Below, one piece after another: positions 14,943 to 23,999 of a DNA stretch of 64,000 nt. The stretch is taken from the NCBI RefSeq assembly GCF_030408435.1, contig NZ_CP047046.1, positions 124,001-188,000 on the forward strand, in the 5' to 3' direction. Each line of letters begins with the position of its first letter. Position 1 is the first letter of the stretch. Below the pieces are notes generated by a model. That model was not told where the DNA came from. It did not search any database and saw nothing but the letters and a program-made list of their open reading frames with translations. Source of the DNA: Corynebacterium auriscanis. GTDB lineage: Bacteria; Actinomycetota; Actinomycetes; Mycobacteriales; Mycobacteriaceae. Made by a program: the position numbers and the translations under genes.

Positions 14943-17900
14943 CTACACCGAAGGGCTCTCTTCAGAAAGCGTCGATGCCTTTGGTTCTCTCCTCATGGCC
15001 GCGGTTTCAAAGAACATGAGCAGATCATTACCCATTGGCTGAGCAAGATCTAGCTTCATATTCACGATTGAAACTTCCTCGCCCTTATCGCCTCGAATGG
15101 TGGTGTCCACAGCATCGCGTGGTTTAACGGGCCCTACATAGAAGAATCCTGTTCCCTCGAAATCATCGTTCTTGACGAAAAGTTCTAAGTGCAGAGAACC
15201 GGAGGCAATCTCTTGTTCGAGGGCTGAACGGGCCAGCGAGCGCCGATTCTTGCTGAACCAATTCATCGTCTTGTTATTGAGGAACTCGTCTTCGTATTGT
15301 GTGGAGGCCGAAATCGTAGCGGTTTTCTGGTATGTGACAAAGATCGGGCATGTATTAGTATCTTCATCCTTCGAATAACCGTACATGGTGGAATACTCAT
15401 TATTTGCCCAGTTCAGAAGACGGCATACATCTTTACGTGAATAGCGGCGCCCGATGAGGGGGCCATCTGCTTTGTTGTAGCGGTGCAGATTGAGGAACCG
15501 AGCCGTTTCGTTGATGTCGTCGATGTGCTTCCGAAAGTATCCATCTTCGTTGTAAGCACGCTGCAGCTCCGGGACAATTTTTAGAGTCCGGTTGTCATCC
15601 TCGCCCGAAGTTGAGACCAGGGAAATGTTACCCACGCTGTTGCGTTCTGTTTGTACGAAGAACTCGAGGGTCAATATCCGCTCGACCGTCCGTGGCGTGG
15701 TTTTGAAATATCCAAGTCCTTCTGATTCAAACAAATTGCGCATTTGAACGTAGGAAACGCTACCGTGTTGCAGCAGGTATTCGAACACGACATTTTCGTG
15801 GATACGCTTGCCATTGAGGAGCTCTTGGTCCAAGAATTGAAGCACGTTCCCTTGAAACTCCGTCAGTGATTGCTCTACCTTGATGGTTTTCTTGAGGAAG
15901 TTCCAATATCCCTTGCGGTTGGAACTACTTTTACCCTGCGAAAGGCTGAACGCAACAGGGTCGAGCGTGTCGAAGCGAGCGAAGTCGACCCGCCACGGCT
16001 GTTGACCCAGGCGGAATCGAAGATTTGTGTAATCTTCTTTTAGGCGCGCAATGCTATCGATCTTGGCTTTCGCTAAAGATTCGAAGATTCGTTCTTGAGC
16101 AATTTCATCGAAAGACACTGACGATGCGCCGGCTACCGGGGAACCCTTAGCTGCCTTGCGAGTCCTCTGAGCAACTTCGTCCTTATTCCCCGAACTTTTT
16201 CCAAACAGCGCAATCGGGATATGGAAGTTGCTTGCGTAGTTACCGATGAAGTCGAGCACTCGGAGGTGGTCTTTGCCCGCGAATTTTCGAAGACCGCGGC
16301 CCAACTGCTGAGTGAAGACGATGCTGGATTGAGTCTCGCGCATCATGACGACTTGATTAATGCAGGGAATGTCAATGCCTTCGTTGAAGATATCGACAGT
16401 GCTGATGTAGTCAAGTTCCCCAGCCTCCAGCTTCGCAACTGTCGCTTCACGAACTTCCATTGGATCATCACCTGTGAGAGTGGCGACTCGAAGAGGGGCT
16501 GAGTTCTGTTCGTCGTAGACAATTTGGCCACTCAGCCCGGTGGCTAACCAGTGAGCCTCTTTCTTAGAACTGCAGAAAATAAGGCCTCGTGCATCACGGA
16601 CGTGTCCATATTTGCGCAGTGCGGTTACGACCTGATCGATGCGACCACTTTCTAGCCTCGCATTTTCGCCAGTTCGATCACCAATCGGACGTCCAGCGGT
16701 GTCCGATCCTTCATGGATACCGTAGTAGCTAAACGGCACCAGCATCTTGTTCTCGAGGGCCTCTTGCAGACGAATCTCGTATGCAATGTTGTGGTCGAAC
16801 AGCTCAAAGATGTTAAAGCCGTCAGTGCGTTCTGGAGTGGCGGTAAGACCGATGAGATGCTTCGGGGTGAGATATTCCAGGATTTTCCGGTAAGTCACTG
16901 CGTCAGCGCGGTGAGACTCATCGATGATTACAACGTCAAAGTGGTCAGGGGAGAATACCCTCATATTCTCGTCGCGGGACAATGTCTGGACAGTTGAAAA
17001 TACAAATGGAGCTTCGAGATCTCGGTCCAGGCCTACGTATTTGCCGAATGCCTCATCGTCTTTTTCGAAGACGCGTTTAAACTCCTCAATGGCCTTGTTG
17101 AGAATCTGTTCGCGGTGAACGACGAAAAGCATTCGTTCGGGCTTCACGGCTCGTGCCGCTAATGCAGCGAGAATCGTTTTGCCCGTACCCGTTGCCGAAA
17201 TGATGATGGCTCGGGATTCACCTTTCCGCCAGAGGGAAGCGAGGTTCTCCAACGCTTGGCGCTGCATTTTGTTCGGATAGATATTCCCAACGGGCACAAC
17301 TTGCTCAACGCCCGTGTCGACGAGCTCGGGATGCGGGCGAATCTTCCGGTGCTTTTCGTAGTGAGCGATCCACTCTCGAGTGAGCTGTTCTGAATCCTTC
17401 CGAAGACTTTCGATCGCACTGCGCAGTTGGGTGGTGATGTCACCATCTGGCAATGCAGAGAACTTCATGTTCCATTCAGCGTTCTGTGTGAGGGCGAAGT
17501 TCGTCAGGTTTGAACTACCAATGATGGCTGTCGTGGAATCATCGGATTCAAAGATGTAGCCCTTCGAATGAAACGCATCGATGGTGTCTTTCAACACCCG
17601 GACCTCGATATTTTCGAGAAGGAGCAACTCTTCGAACATGGCCGGTTCATTGAAGTCTAGGTACGTAGAGGTGTAGATAACTCCTTTACCCTTGAAATCA
17701 AGAAGATGCTGTTTGAGCAGCGCGAGCGCGGAGGTCGTGACAAAAGCGACCGAGAAGTAGAAAGAATCGCAGCGCTTTAGCTCTTTGATGATTGCCGCGA
17801 GCATGGTTCGCTCGTCGTTGTTGCTAATCAACTCGGGGTGGTAACAAGCGGGCGTTATGGAATTCGAATCGAGGAAACCGTAACGGACGGCCTTTTCCAC

Positions 17901-17948
17901 GAACTCTGGGGAGAATGTTGGTTCGGACTGGTGCAGTGGTAATTGCAT
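14943..17948 (-). CDS. PLD-DEAD/DEAH helicase with DUF3427 C-terminus
   Basis: 1001 residues from ATG 17948, whose A is shared with the stop of the NUDIX gene (TGATG). Domains in order: a phospholipase-D-like nuclease fold (about 60-190; one HxK in HSKGYIFESDD and GSSNLTNFA); superfamily 2 helicase with Walker A SATGTGKT (about 250), DEAH-type box VVIIDESHRADA and GLTATPERTDG; helicase C part with STVDIFNEGIDIP and QLGRGLRKF; then DUF3427 (about 800-980). It should bind and remodel or cut DNA in the cytoplasm using ATP. Such proteins occur patchily and are often near mobile or defence genes. The base composition looks more A/T-rich than flanking genes, which suggests acquisition by transfer. 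The defence role is inference. Confidence 0.85.
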   Translation of the reverse strand: MQLPLHQSEPTFSPEFVEKAVRYGFLDSNSITPACYHPELISNNDERTMLAAIIKELKRCDSFYFSVAFVTTSALALLKQHLLDFKGKGVIYTSTYLDFNEPAMFEELLLLENIEVRVLKDTIDAFHSKGYIFESDDSTTAIIGSSNLTNFALTQNAEWNMKFSALPDGDITTQLRSAIESLRKDSEQLTREWIAHYEKHRKIRPHPELVDTGVEQVVPVGNIYPNKMQRQALENLASLWRKGESRAIIISATGTGKTILAALAARAVKPERMLFVVHREQILNKAIEEFKRVFEKDDEAFGKYVGLDRDLEAPFVFSTVQTLSRDENMRVFSPDHFDVVIIDESHRADAVTYRKILEYLTPKHLIGLTATPERTDGFNIFELFDHNIAYEIRLQEALENKMLVPFSYYGIHEGSDTAGRPIGDRTGENARLESGRIDQVVTALRKYGHVRDARGLIFCSSKKEAHWLATGLSGQIVYDEQNSAPLRVATLTGDDPMEVREATVAKLEAGELDYISTVDIFNEGIDIPCINQVVMMRETQSSIVFTQQLGRGLRKFAGKDHLRVLDFIGNYASNFHIPIALFGKSSGNKDEVAQRTRKAAKGSPVAGASSVSFDEIAQERIFESLAKAKIDSIARLKEDYTNLRFRLGQQPWRVDFARFDTLDPVAFSLSQGKSSSNRKGYWNFLKKTIKVEQSLTEFQGNVLQFLDQELLNGKRIHENVVFEYLLQHGSVSYVQMRNLFESEGLGYFKTTPRTVERILTLEFFVQTERNSVGNISLVSTSGEDDNRTLKIVPELQRAYNEDGYFRKHIDDINETARFLNLHRYNKADGPLIGRRYSRKDVCRLLNWANNEYSTMYGYSKDEDTNTCPIFVTYQKTATISASTQYEDEFLNNKTMNWFSKNRRSLARSALEQEIASGSLHLELFVKNDDFEGTGFFYVGPVKPRDAVDTTIRGDKGEEVSIVNMKLDLAQPMGNDLLMFFETAAMRREPKASTLSEESPSV

Positions 17949-18454
17949 CAAAGTAGTCCCGATTCCAAGAGTGCTACCGCTGGCAGGTCCGCTGGTGCCC
18001 ATTCCACGGATCGGAGTTCGGATGGGGTAAGCCAGCGCATTTCTTCGTGTTCCGCCAGGATTGGGTCGGTTTCGCCCAATTCACAGATGTAGGTGGAAAG
18101 CACCACGGTTCCAAAGTCGTATTCATGCGCGGTGGTATCCAGGTGATCTCCAACCGTGGCTCTGCAGTTAAGTTCTTCATCGAGCTCGCGTCGCAGCGCC
18201 TGTTCTGGAGATTCGCCTTCTTCGATCTTGCCTCCGGGAAATTCCCAATAACCAGGTAGCGACATCGTTTCGCCTCGTTTGCAGGCGAGAATCTTTCCGT
18301 CTTGTACAAATACTGCGCCCACGACCTCAATTCGCTTGGACAACGGATAGCCCTTCTGTGATGTTTGTGATCCTAAAACGTGACCCATAGGGGAGGTCAG
18401 CTTCAGACTTAATCCGGTGTAGTCCAGGTAAATTCTAATGCGATTCCAGGACAT
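17948..18454 (-). CDS. NUDIX hydrolase, MutT-like (d)NTP pyrophosphohydrolase
   Basis: Up to 168 residues; the true start may be the later TTG or ATG near SKRIEVVGAVFVQDGKILA, as the first 35 residues are not part of the fold. The NUDIX box is intact: GGKIEEGESPEQALRRELDEELN fits G-x5-E-x7-REU-x-EE-x-G-U with Leu-Asn in place of the last Gly. WEFPGG precedes it, as in MutT enzymes that remove damaged nucleotides such as 8-oxo-dGTP. It is coupled to the helicase by TGATG overlap. A pyrophosphohydrolase next to a PLD-helicase suggests a joint function in DNA repair or in limiting foreign DNA synthesis; which one cannot be told from the sequence. Confidence 0.85.
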   Translation of the reverse strand: MSWNRIRIYLDYTGLSLKLTSPMGHVLGSQTSQKGYPLSKRIEVVGAVFVQDGKILACKRGETMSLPGYWEFPGGKIEEGESPEQALRRELDEELNCRATVGDHLDTTAHEYDFGTVVLSTYICELGETDPILAEHEEMRWLTPSELRSVEWAPADLPAVALLESGLL

Positions 18455-18535
18455 GTACCGGGGATGTTCGATTTATCGCCTGTTCACCGCGTTGCATCGA
18501 GGCTCTCAGTCGATCCCCATCCACCCAATGAAAAG

Positions 18536-18559
18536 GGACGCCGCCCAAAGGCAGCGTCC
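18536..18559 (-). terminator. Terminator after the acyltransferase gene
   Basis: GGACGCCGCC at 18536-18545 pairs with GGCAGCGTCC at 18550-18559 (one mismatch, AAAG loop). On the minus strand it is followed by CTTTTCATT, a weak U-tract. It lies 28 bases past the acyltransferase stop. Confidence 0.75.
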
Positions 18560-18587
18560 TCATCGCATCTTCTGTGGATAACTAGCC

Positions 18588-21098
18588 CTACCGTGGCGGT
18601 TCAACCGGTGCCGGGACTGGCGCCGGGGCTCCTGGCGCCCCTGGATTTTGCTCCTCAGCGGGCGGCACTGCCGGGGCCACCGGCGCCGCTGGCGGCACCT
18701 CGGCCGGTGGCTCCTTCGCATTCGGCAACGCTGGTTGCCCCGGAATCGATGGCGCACCCGGCTGGCCCGGCACTGCGGGTATACCTGAGCCCGGCTGGCC
18801 CGGCGCTGGCGCACCCGGCGATGGAAGCGGCGAACCGTTTTCATCCACGGGCTGCTCCGGTTCCTCCAAGCTGATATCCATCCGCGGAATCTTGTGGTTC
18901 GGATCGAACATCTGCGCTTCCATCTCCCCGGCCAGGGTTTCCGCAAACACATTCGTGAAGTGGTGCGCATCGCGGTAGGCCGCCATGTTGCCGATAATCG
19001 CTGGGCACCAGCCCTCACGGCAGATCGCGGCGGTCAGGTCCATCAGCTTCACATTCAAGCCCTGGTAGGCCTTGATGGAAGGATCCTCCGGCAGCAATGA
19101 TTCATTAACGGGAGTGCCACACGCCCGGTTGATGGCCAGCACCTCATCGAACGTGGGGTGTTCGGGATCCGCCACGCCGGAGAATCCCTCGGCGCCCGGG
19201 CCGTTCCAATTGCCTTCCATCATGCCCACCACGCATTGGCGCATATCCAGCGGGCCGCTGCCATCGGTGCGCATGTGCCACGGGTTGTCGCGGATCAGCC
19301 ACGTCTTAATGCCCGCTTCGTGCCACGTCCGGACAGTATCCACGTACTCCGGCGGAATAACTTCCGGACCGTTGCCCTGAATATCGGATGGCCGCGTTCC
19401 CGGCATGAAGATGCCTTCTGTGGGCGGGTTCTTCGCAATGTAGTCCATGGTCGTCTTGGACCACTCGCGGCAGCTGGGATAATCCTGCCCGTTGTACAGA
19501 GTGATGTTCGCGTTGATGGGGCAACCCATCTTCAGCAGCGGGATCACCTTAATGCCCTGGCGCTTACCCACGATGTCCAGTGCGGGCATGTAGTGCTCCG
19601 TGTGGGAACCACCGACGGCGTAAAGGGTCCGCTTGGAATTCACATCGCCGTACGCGCACTGCTCCTGCGAGCGGTTGTAATTCTTCGTCAGCACCAGTAC
19701 CGCAGGCTCAAATCCGATCTGGCATCCATCAGGCTGTGTGGGTGGCAGCAACTTATGGAAATCCTCCAGCGGAGGAACGATCGTTTTTCCCTCCGGGGTG
19801 GGCGCGTTATTAATGAAGCTCAACGCGCCGGGGTATTCCGCCCTGTCACTGGAGGCCTCCAGCAGCTGGTCCGTTCCCGCGCTCAACCGTTTTTCCAAAA
19901 TGGGTGGCGACGCCACCACGGCCCCCGCAACCACAATAATCACTAGGGCGTAAACGGTCTTTGGCCACACTTTTAAGGAGTTCCCCACGTAGCTGGGGGA
20001 CGTCAGCACCCAACTGCGTGCTGGCTTCTTGGCCTGGCGCAGCGGCTTTTCCACCAGCATCTTGGTCAGCCATGCCAGCACCAAGCTGGCGGCAATCACG
20101 CCCAGGCCCAGTGCCCAGGAGACCTTCGGCTGACCGGACCAGTTGAGTGCGAGCACCAGCAGCGGCCAGTGCCACAGGTACAGCGAGTAGGAAATACCGC
20201 CCAGTTCCACCATGGGGCGGGATTCCATTACGCGGGTCACGCCTACCGGCTGGCCGGATGAACCGGCTATGACCACCAACACAGCACCCGACAGCGGCAC
20301 CAGCGTCCACGCGCCGGGGAACTGGTCCGAACCGTTCAGGAACACACCGGTGAGAGCGATCAGCAAAATACCGACCACGCCCAGGATCCGGCGCGCCCAC
20401 GGCCCCAGCGGTCGCATCGCCGGGTTACCCTGCTTATCCCGCTTCAGCAGGATCATGCCGACCAATCCGCCCAGGCCGATCTCCCAGAAACGACTGAAGG
20501 TGGAGTAGTAATTCAGGGCCTGATCCTGGCCGTGCTGCCATGTCGCATACGCGAAACTCAGGATCGTCGCGGCACTGAGGATAACAACGAGGACGGGCCG
20601 CGCGAGGCGTCGAAATATAAAGGCAATAACCACAATGGCCAGCAAGGAAGCCAGGTAAATCTGCAGCTGAGCAGACATAGACCACAGGTGCTGGAACGGG
20701 CTGACCGTGGTTTGAATGGCCACGTAATCACGGCCGGAAAAAGCCAGCTGCCAGTTAATGAAGTAACCCAGCGCGGCCACGGCATCCTTGGCCATCTGCA
20801 CCCAGACCAGCTTGTTCATGGTCAAGATGGCGGCCACCAACGTGGCGGCCACAACGATCGCCAACGGAGGGAATAATCGCCTGATGATGCGGATAACCGA
20901 CTGCACGATCGTCAACCCCTTGGGGTTTCGAGCGTTGCTTAGTTGGCTTCCGAAAAAGAAAATTCCGCCGAGGAGTAGGAATACGTCCACGCCCGAGGAA
21001 ACTTTCCCGACGAAAACGTGGAACACCACGACGAGGGCAATCGCGAATCCGCGAAGCCCCTCAATATCTTGTCTAAAACGTCCCGCTGCGCTGGCCAT
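18588..21098 (-). CDS. OafA-type O-acyltransferase with SGNH domain and proline-rich tail
   Basis: 836 residues. Part one is an acyltransferase-3 membrane domain of ten or eleven helices, with RQDIEGLRGFAIALVVVFHV (catalytic His) at the start and GGISYSLYLWHWPLL at about residue 300. Part two (about 420-720) is an extracytoplasmic SGNH hydrolase-like domain: block I AVGGSHTEHYMPAL and a late Asp-x-x-His-type DAHHF. Part three is a Pro/Gly/Ala tail of about 120 residues (PGAPAPGQPGSG, VPPAAPVAPAVPP) ending PPR, which could reach through the wall. The family moves acyl groups from a cytoplasmic donor to cell-surface sugars, peptidoglycan or lipids. The exact acceptor is unknown. The monocistronic unit ends in a hairpin. 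Confidence 0.85.
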   Translation of the reverse strand: MASAAGRFRQDIEGLRGFAIALVVVFHVFVGKVSSGVDVFLLLGGIFFFGSQLSNARNPKGLTIVQSVIRIIRRLFPPLAIVVAATLVAAILTMNKLVWVQMAKDAVAALGYFINWQLAFSGRDYVAIQTTVSPFQHLWSMSAQLQIYLASLLAIVVIAFIFRRLARPVLVVILSAATILSFAYATWQHGQDQALNYYSTFSRFWEIGLGGLVGMILLKRDKQGNPAMRPLGPWARRILGVVGILLIALTGVFLNGSDQFPGAWTLVPLSGAVLVVIAGSSGQPVGVTRVMESRPMVELGGISYSLYLWHWPLLVLALNWSGQPKVSWALGLGVIAASLVLAWLTKMLVEKPLRQAKKPARSWVLTSPSYVGNSLKVWPKTVYALVIIVVAGAVVASPPILEKRLSAGTDQLLEASSDRAEYPGALSFINNAPTPEGKTIVPPLEDFHKLLPPTQPDGCQIGFEPAVLVLTKNYNRSQEQCAYGDVNSKRTLYAVGGSHTEHYMPALDIVGKRQGIKVIPLLKMGCPINANITLYNGQDYPSCREWSKTTMDYIAKNPPTEGIFMPGTRPSDIQGNGPEVIPPEYVDTVRTWHEAGIKTWLIRDNPWHMRTDGSGPLDMRQCVVGMMEGNWNGPGAEGFSGVADPEHPTFDEVLAINRACGTPVNESLLPEDPSIKAYQGLNVKLMDLTAAICREGWCPAIIGNMAAYRDAHHFTNVFAETLAGEMEAQMFDPNHKIPRMDISLEEPEQPVDENGSPLPSPGAPAPGQPGSGIPAVPGQPGAPSIPGQPALPNAKEPPAEVPPAAPVAPAVPPAEEQNPGAPGAPAPVPAPVEPPR

Positions 21099-21228
21099 AA
21101 CGAGACCAGCTTAGGCAGGTAGCTGGAAACAGTCGAATAGGACACTCCGGAACCACCGTTAACGATTCGATACCTATCGACAATGGTTTCGGCACAGGTC
21201 GGGGGCAAACTGGGCACAATGGGAGATT

Positions 21229-21735
21229 ATGACGACCGTACTGATTGTCCACCACAGCCCCTCGCCGGTGACGGCGGCACTTTCATCTTTCATTCTTGAT
21301 GCCGCGCGCTCCGCAGCTACCGAAGCTAACCAATCCCTCGGTTTGGAGGGGGACGGTGCGGTAAAGGTCCTGGAGCGGCATCCGCTGGATCCAGAGCTAT
21401 CGGCCGATCAGCTGGCCGAGGAGTTGATCGGTGCGGATGCCGTGCTTTTCGGGACCACCGCGAACTTCGGATATATCTCGGGCGCCCTGAAACACTATTT
21501 CGATTCCACGTATATGGCCGCGCGTGAAAAGACCGTGGGTAAGCCCGTGAGCTGGTGGATCCGCGGCGGGTACGATACGACCGGCGCAGCCAAGGCGATG
21601 CGTGCGCTAACCACCGGATTTGAGATGCGCGTGGCCGCGGAACCCGTGGAGTTCACGGGTGAGTGGAAACCCCAGCAAGGTGTCCTGCGCACGATGGCGC
21701 AGGCGCTGGTGGGGGAGGCGTTGGGGCTGGGTTAG
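21229..21735 (+). CDS. Flavodoxin-family NAD(P)H-dependent oxidoreductase
   Basis: 168 residues with GGGAG before the ATG. FMN-phosphate loop HHSPSPVTAALSSFI at residues 8-22, mid-domain GTTANFGYISGALKHYFDST and late YDTTGAAKAMRALTTG fit the WrbA/flavodoxin-like family. It should bind FMN in the cytoplasm and take part in electron transfer or quinone reduction; the partner is not evident. Divergent from the acyltransferase gene with a 130-base promoter gap. Confidence 0.75.
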   Translation: MTTVLIVHHSPSPVTAALSSFILDAARSAATEANQSLGLEGDGAVKVLERHPLDPELSADQLAEELIGADAVLFGTTANFGYISGALKHYFDSTYMAAREKTVGKPVSWWIRGGYDTTGAAKAMRALTTGFEMRVAAEPVEFTGEWKPQQGVLRTMAQALVGEALGLG

Positions 21736-21840
21736 GGGATGATCCGCGGTGCCTCGTTGGTTCTCAACTTCTGAGCGAGCGCTAGCCTCGTCAGCGCCGG
21801 TTCCGATCCCCTATGCTGGCGCCGGTTGGGGGTCACCGCA

Positions 21841-22161
21841 TTAGAGACGGTCGGACGCTGCATACGCAGCGCCCGCGCTGGCCGCAGTTACGGCCAACAC
21901 GGCTGGCCAGGAGCCGATCTTCTTCGCCAGAGGATGGGAAAGACCGAAGGCTCCGATGTAACCCGCGGTTAGCGCGCCGGCCACTGGGGCACCGGCCTTG
22001 GCATTCCACGAGCGTGCGGCGTATGCGCCGGCAGCTGCCAAGATCACACCGCCCAAGGGGCGGATGCCCGTTTCGCGAGCTGTCAGCCATCCACCGATAA
22101 GACCGGTGGTGACAATTGCTGCGGTGTTAACGTCTTTTGCCTTCTTCAGAGTGAAATCCAT
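21841..22161 (-). CDS. Small Ala/Gly-rich membrane protein
   Basis: 106 residues. MDFTLKKAKDVNTAAIVTTG opens the protein. Three hydrophobic Ala/Gly segments follow (AAIVTTGLIGGWLTA, GGVILAAAGAYAARSW, and AVLAVTAASAGAAYA near the end), separated by short basic loops. The gene is unaccompanied and lies between a convergent flavodoxin gene and a repeat-rich gap. It resembles short corynebacterial inner-membrane proteins without assigned function; I do not recognise a defined family. Confidence 0.6.
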   Translation of the reverse strand: MDFTLKKAKDVNTAAIVTTGLIGGWLTARETGIRPLGGVILAAAGAYAARSWNAKAGAPVAGALTAGYIGAFGLSHPLAKKIGSWPAVLAVTAASAGAAYAASDRL

Positions 22162-22330
22162 GCCCCATACACTACGCGCATGTGCGAGGGCATTCCCATA
22201 TAAACGTGGGCCCTGACACTAGGTCGTCATCGCATCACTGCACATTCGGCATTCCTATACCTACGCGTGGCCCGGCTCCCGTACTCGACGGCCCTCAGTG
22301 TGGGTGAGCGTGTTGGTCCTCATGTTGGTT

Positions 22331-22387
22331 GAGCAGAATGAGATGACGTTGGCGGGTTGGGGTGGTGTCGTTTCGTTCTGCTTTTCG
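22331..22387. repeat. Dispersed repeat element with AGCAGAA/TTCTGCT ends (copy A)
   Basis: AGCAGAATG at 22332 and CGTTCTGCT ending at 22382 form inverted ends 51 bases apart, followed by TTTTCG. Copy B at 43287-43343 has the same end sequences, exactly the same length and scattered internal identity. Confidence 0.6.
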
Positions 22388-22509
22388 AGCGTGTGGGTGG
22401 TCGTGTGGGTGAGCGTGTCGGCCGAGCGTGTGGGCGAGCATGTGAAGCCCGTGGTCTTCCTAGAGGTGCTGGGTAGGAGGAGGCAGACCACTGTAGGAGA
22501 GGAAAGGCC

Positions 22510-22614
22510 ATGCGGACCCCGGCATTGCAGACCCAAGGAGCATTGCGCAAGCAGGTGCACACAGCCCGTAGGGGGTGGCGGGACCCTTCCGGAGCACGCA
22601 AAACAGCTGCTTAA
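22510..22614 (+). CDS. Candidate basic 34-residue small protein or leader peptide
   Basis: ATG at 22510, TAA at 22612-22614. It is preceded by an unusually strong purine tract (AGGAGAGGAAAGG, 22495-22507) three bases before the ATG, a little close. The peptide starts MRTPALQTQGALRKQ and is rich in Arg/Lys, with eight basic residues and one acidic. No homolog is known to me. It lies in an otherwise geneless 590-base gap 140 bases before the nitronate monooxygenase gene and could be a leader peptide or chance reading frame. Confidence 0.3.
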   Translation: MRTPALQTQGALRKQVHTARRGWRDPSGARKTAA

Positions 22615-22647
22615 AAACACGCAGTAATTAGCAGGAAATCCCAATGT

Positions 22648-22770
22648 GGGAACTCGCAACGGCCGGGAATGAAGTATGTAAGGTAGGGAACCGTAATGCG
22701 CGGTTCAGCAGTGAATCGAGATGCGAACTACCAAGTCCTGGAAATGATGTACAGATGGCAGATTCTCCCA
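22648..22770 (+). repeat. Imperfect direct repeat before the nitronate monooxygenase gene
   Basis: A block at 22648-22683 (GAACTCGCAACGGCCGGGAA then TGAAGTATG) recurs 85 bases later at 22733-22770 (GAACTACCAAGTCCTGGAAA then TGATGTACA). The two agree at roughly two thirds of positions. The second copy runs into the predicted start codon at 22755. Confidence 0.55.
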
Positions 22771-23807
22771 CCCACAATGCAAGCAGCCAGCGCCTGGATA
22801 TGCAGAGCCAGTTTGCGCTTGGCCAAGGAGGACAGCCTGCCGGCAAGGTTTTGGCATCACGATTGACACGGTTGTGGGGGATCAACAAGCCCATCGTGGG
22901 AGCGCCAATGGCGGGGCGTTCGGATGGACATCTAGCTGCTGCGGTAAGTCGCGCAGGGGGATTGGGGATGTTCGGTGCGGGTGCGAAGAGCAGTTCCGGA
23001 TGGATTAAGGAAAACGCGGACATTGCCCGCGAGGCTGGCCCGTTCGGCATCGGGCTGATGGTGTGGGCGCTAGAGGAAAACCCAGAACAATTTCAGGCGG
23101 TATTGGATGCGAAGCCCACGGCGGTTTCCCTAGGTTTCGGTGATGCCGCACCTTATGTCGAGCGCGCTCACCAAGCAGGAATTTCCGTGGTCGCTCCGGT
23201 GAATAGCCTCACGCAATTAAAGGCGGCGCTGGCAGCGGAAGTGGATGTGATCTGCGTGCAAGGTACTGACGCGGGTGGGCACACTGGTCGCATCGGGACC
23301 ATGCCGCTGATGCAATTGGCACTCGGTTACTTAGAGGTTCACGCTCCTGGAATTCCTGTGTGCGTGGCCGGTGGGATCGGCTCCGGTCGTGGAGTGGCCG
23401 CGGCACTGGCGGCCGGTGCAGATGCAGCATGGGTAGGTACGGCATTGCTGGCCTCGCCGGAATCCGTGGGCTCGGAGGAACTGCGCGCGCTTGCCGTCAA
23501 CAGCGGCAGTGGGCAGACCGTGTTGACCGATATCTATGACCGAGCTGAACAGCAAAAGTGGGATACCAAGACCTGGCCCACGCGTACGGTTCGCAATGCT
23601 TTCGTTGATGCGTACGCTCCCTTGAGTGACCGAGGTGAAGTCACCGATAAAGAACTGGTGGATGCGCGCAGCGAGGGTGGCGACTACGCCGCGGAGATGA
23701 AATTACATGCGGGGCAGGGCATCGGATTGTTGCGTGCTCAGGTTCCCGCGGGTGATGTGATTCAGAAACTCAACGACGAAGCGTGGGGTTTTTTGCACCG
23801 CTGGTAG
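22755..23807 (+). CDS. Nitronate monooxygenase / 2-nitropropane dioxygenase family
   Basis: 350 residues from ATG 22755 (MADSPTHNAS); the in-frame ATG at MQSQF (about 22800) or a later start is possible. The longer frame upstream is repeat sequence. FMN-binding TIM-barrel features: NKPIVGAPMAGRSDGHLAAAVSRAGGLGMFG at the first strands, CVQGTDAGGHTGRIGT (with the conserved His-Thr-Gly) at mid-length and VAGGIGSGRGVAAALAAGADAAWVGTALLAS for the phosphate site. The family oxidises nitronates such as propionate-3-nitronate, detoxifying them in the cytoplasm. The gene stands alone, followed by an AT-rich gap. Confidence 0.82.
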   Translation: MADSPTHNASSQRLDMQSQFALGQGGQPAGKVLASRLTRLWGINKPIVGAPMAGRSDGHLAAAVSRAGGLGMFGAGAKSSSGWIKENADIAREAGPFGIGLMVWALEENPEQFQAVLDAKPTAVSLGFGDAAPYVERAHQAGISVVAPVNSLTQLKAALAAEVDVICVQGTDAGGHTGRIGTMPLMQLALGYLEVHAPGIPVCVAGGIGSGRGVAAALAAGADAAWVGTALLASPESVGSEELRALAVNSGSGQTVLTDIYDRAEQQKWDTKTWPTRTVRNAFVDAYAPLSDRGEVTDKELVDARSEGGDYAAEMKLHAGQGIGLLRAQVPAGDVIQKLNDEAWGFLHRW

Positions 23808-23999
23808 CGCCCGAAGCGCGCGAACAACCCTAGATTCAGAAAAATTTTTACGGATTTTTCTTTGCTTTCGTTCGCACGGTGAAACTATCTGTGACCAGCG
23901 ACGATCATGCGGCGTGTAGTCGTCGCCGACCGCGTTTACATGGTGTTTTCCTGCGTCGAACCTTTGCGGAAGCATCGACGCGCCTGTAAAAATGGTGAC

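Noticed and set aside
22261..22659. 132-residue minus-strand frame and a 109-residue plus-strand frame
   Set aside because: Low-complexity Thr/His or Val/Gly translations of GT-rich repeat DNA, overlapping each other; no ribosome site.
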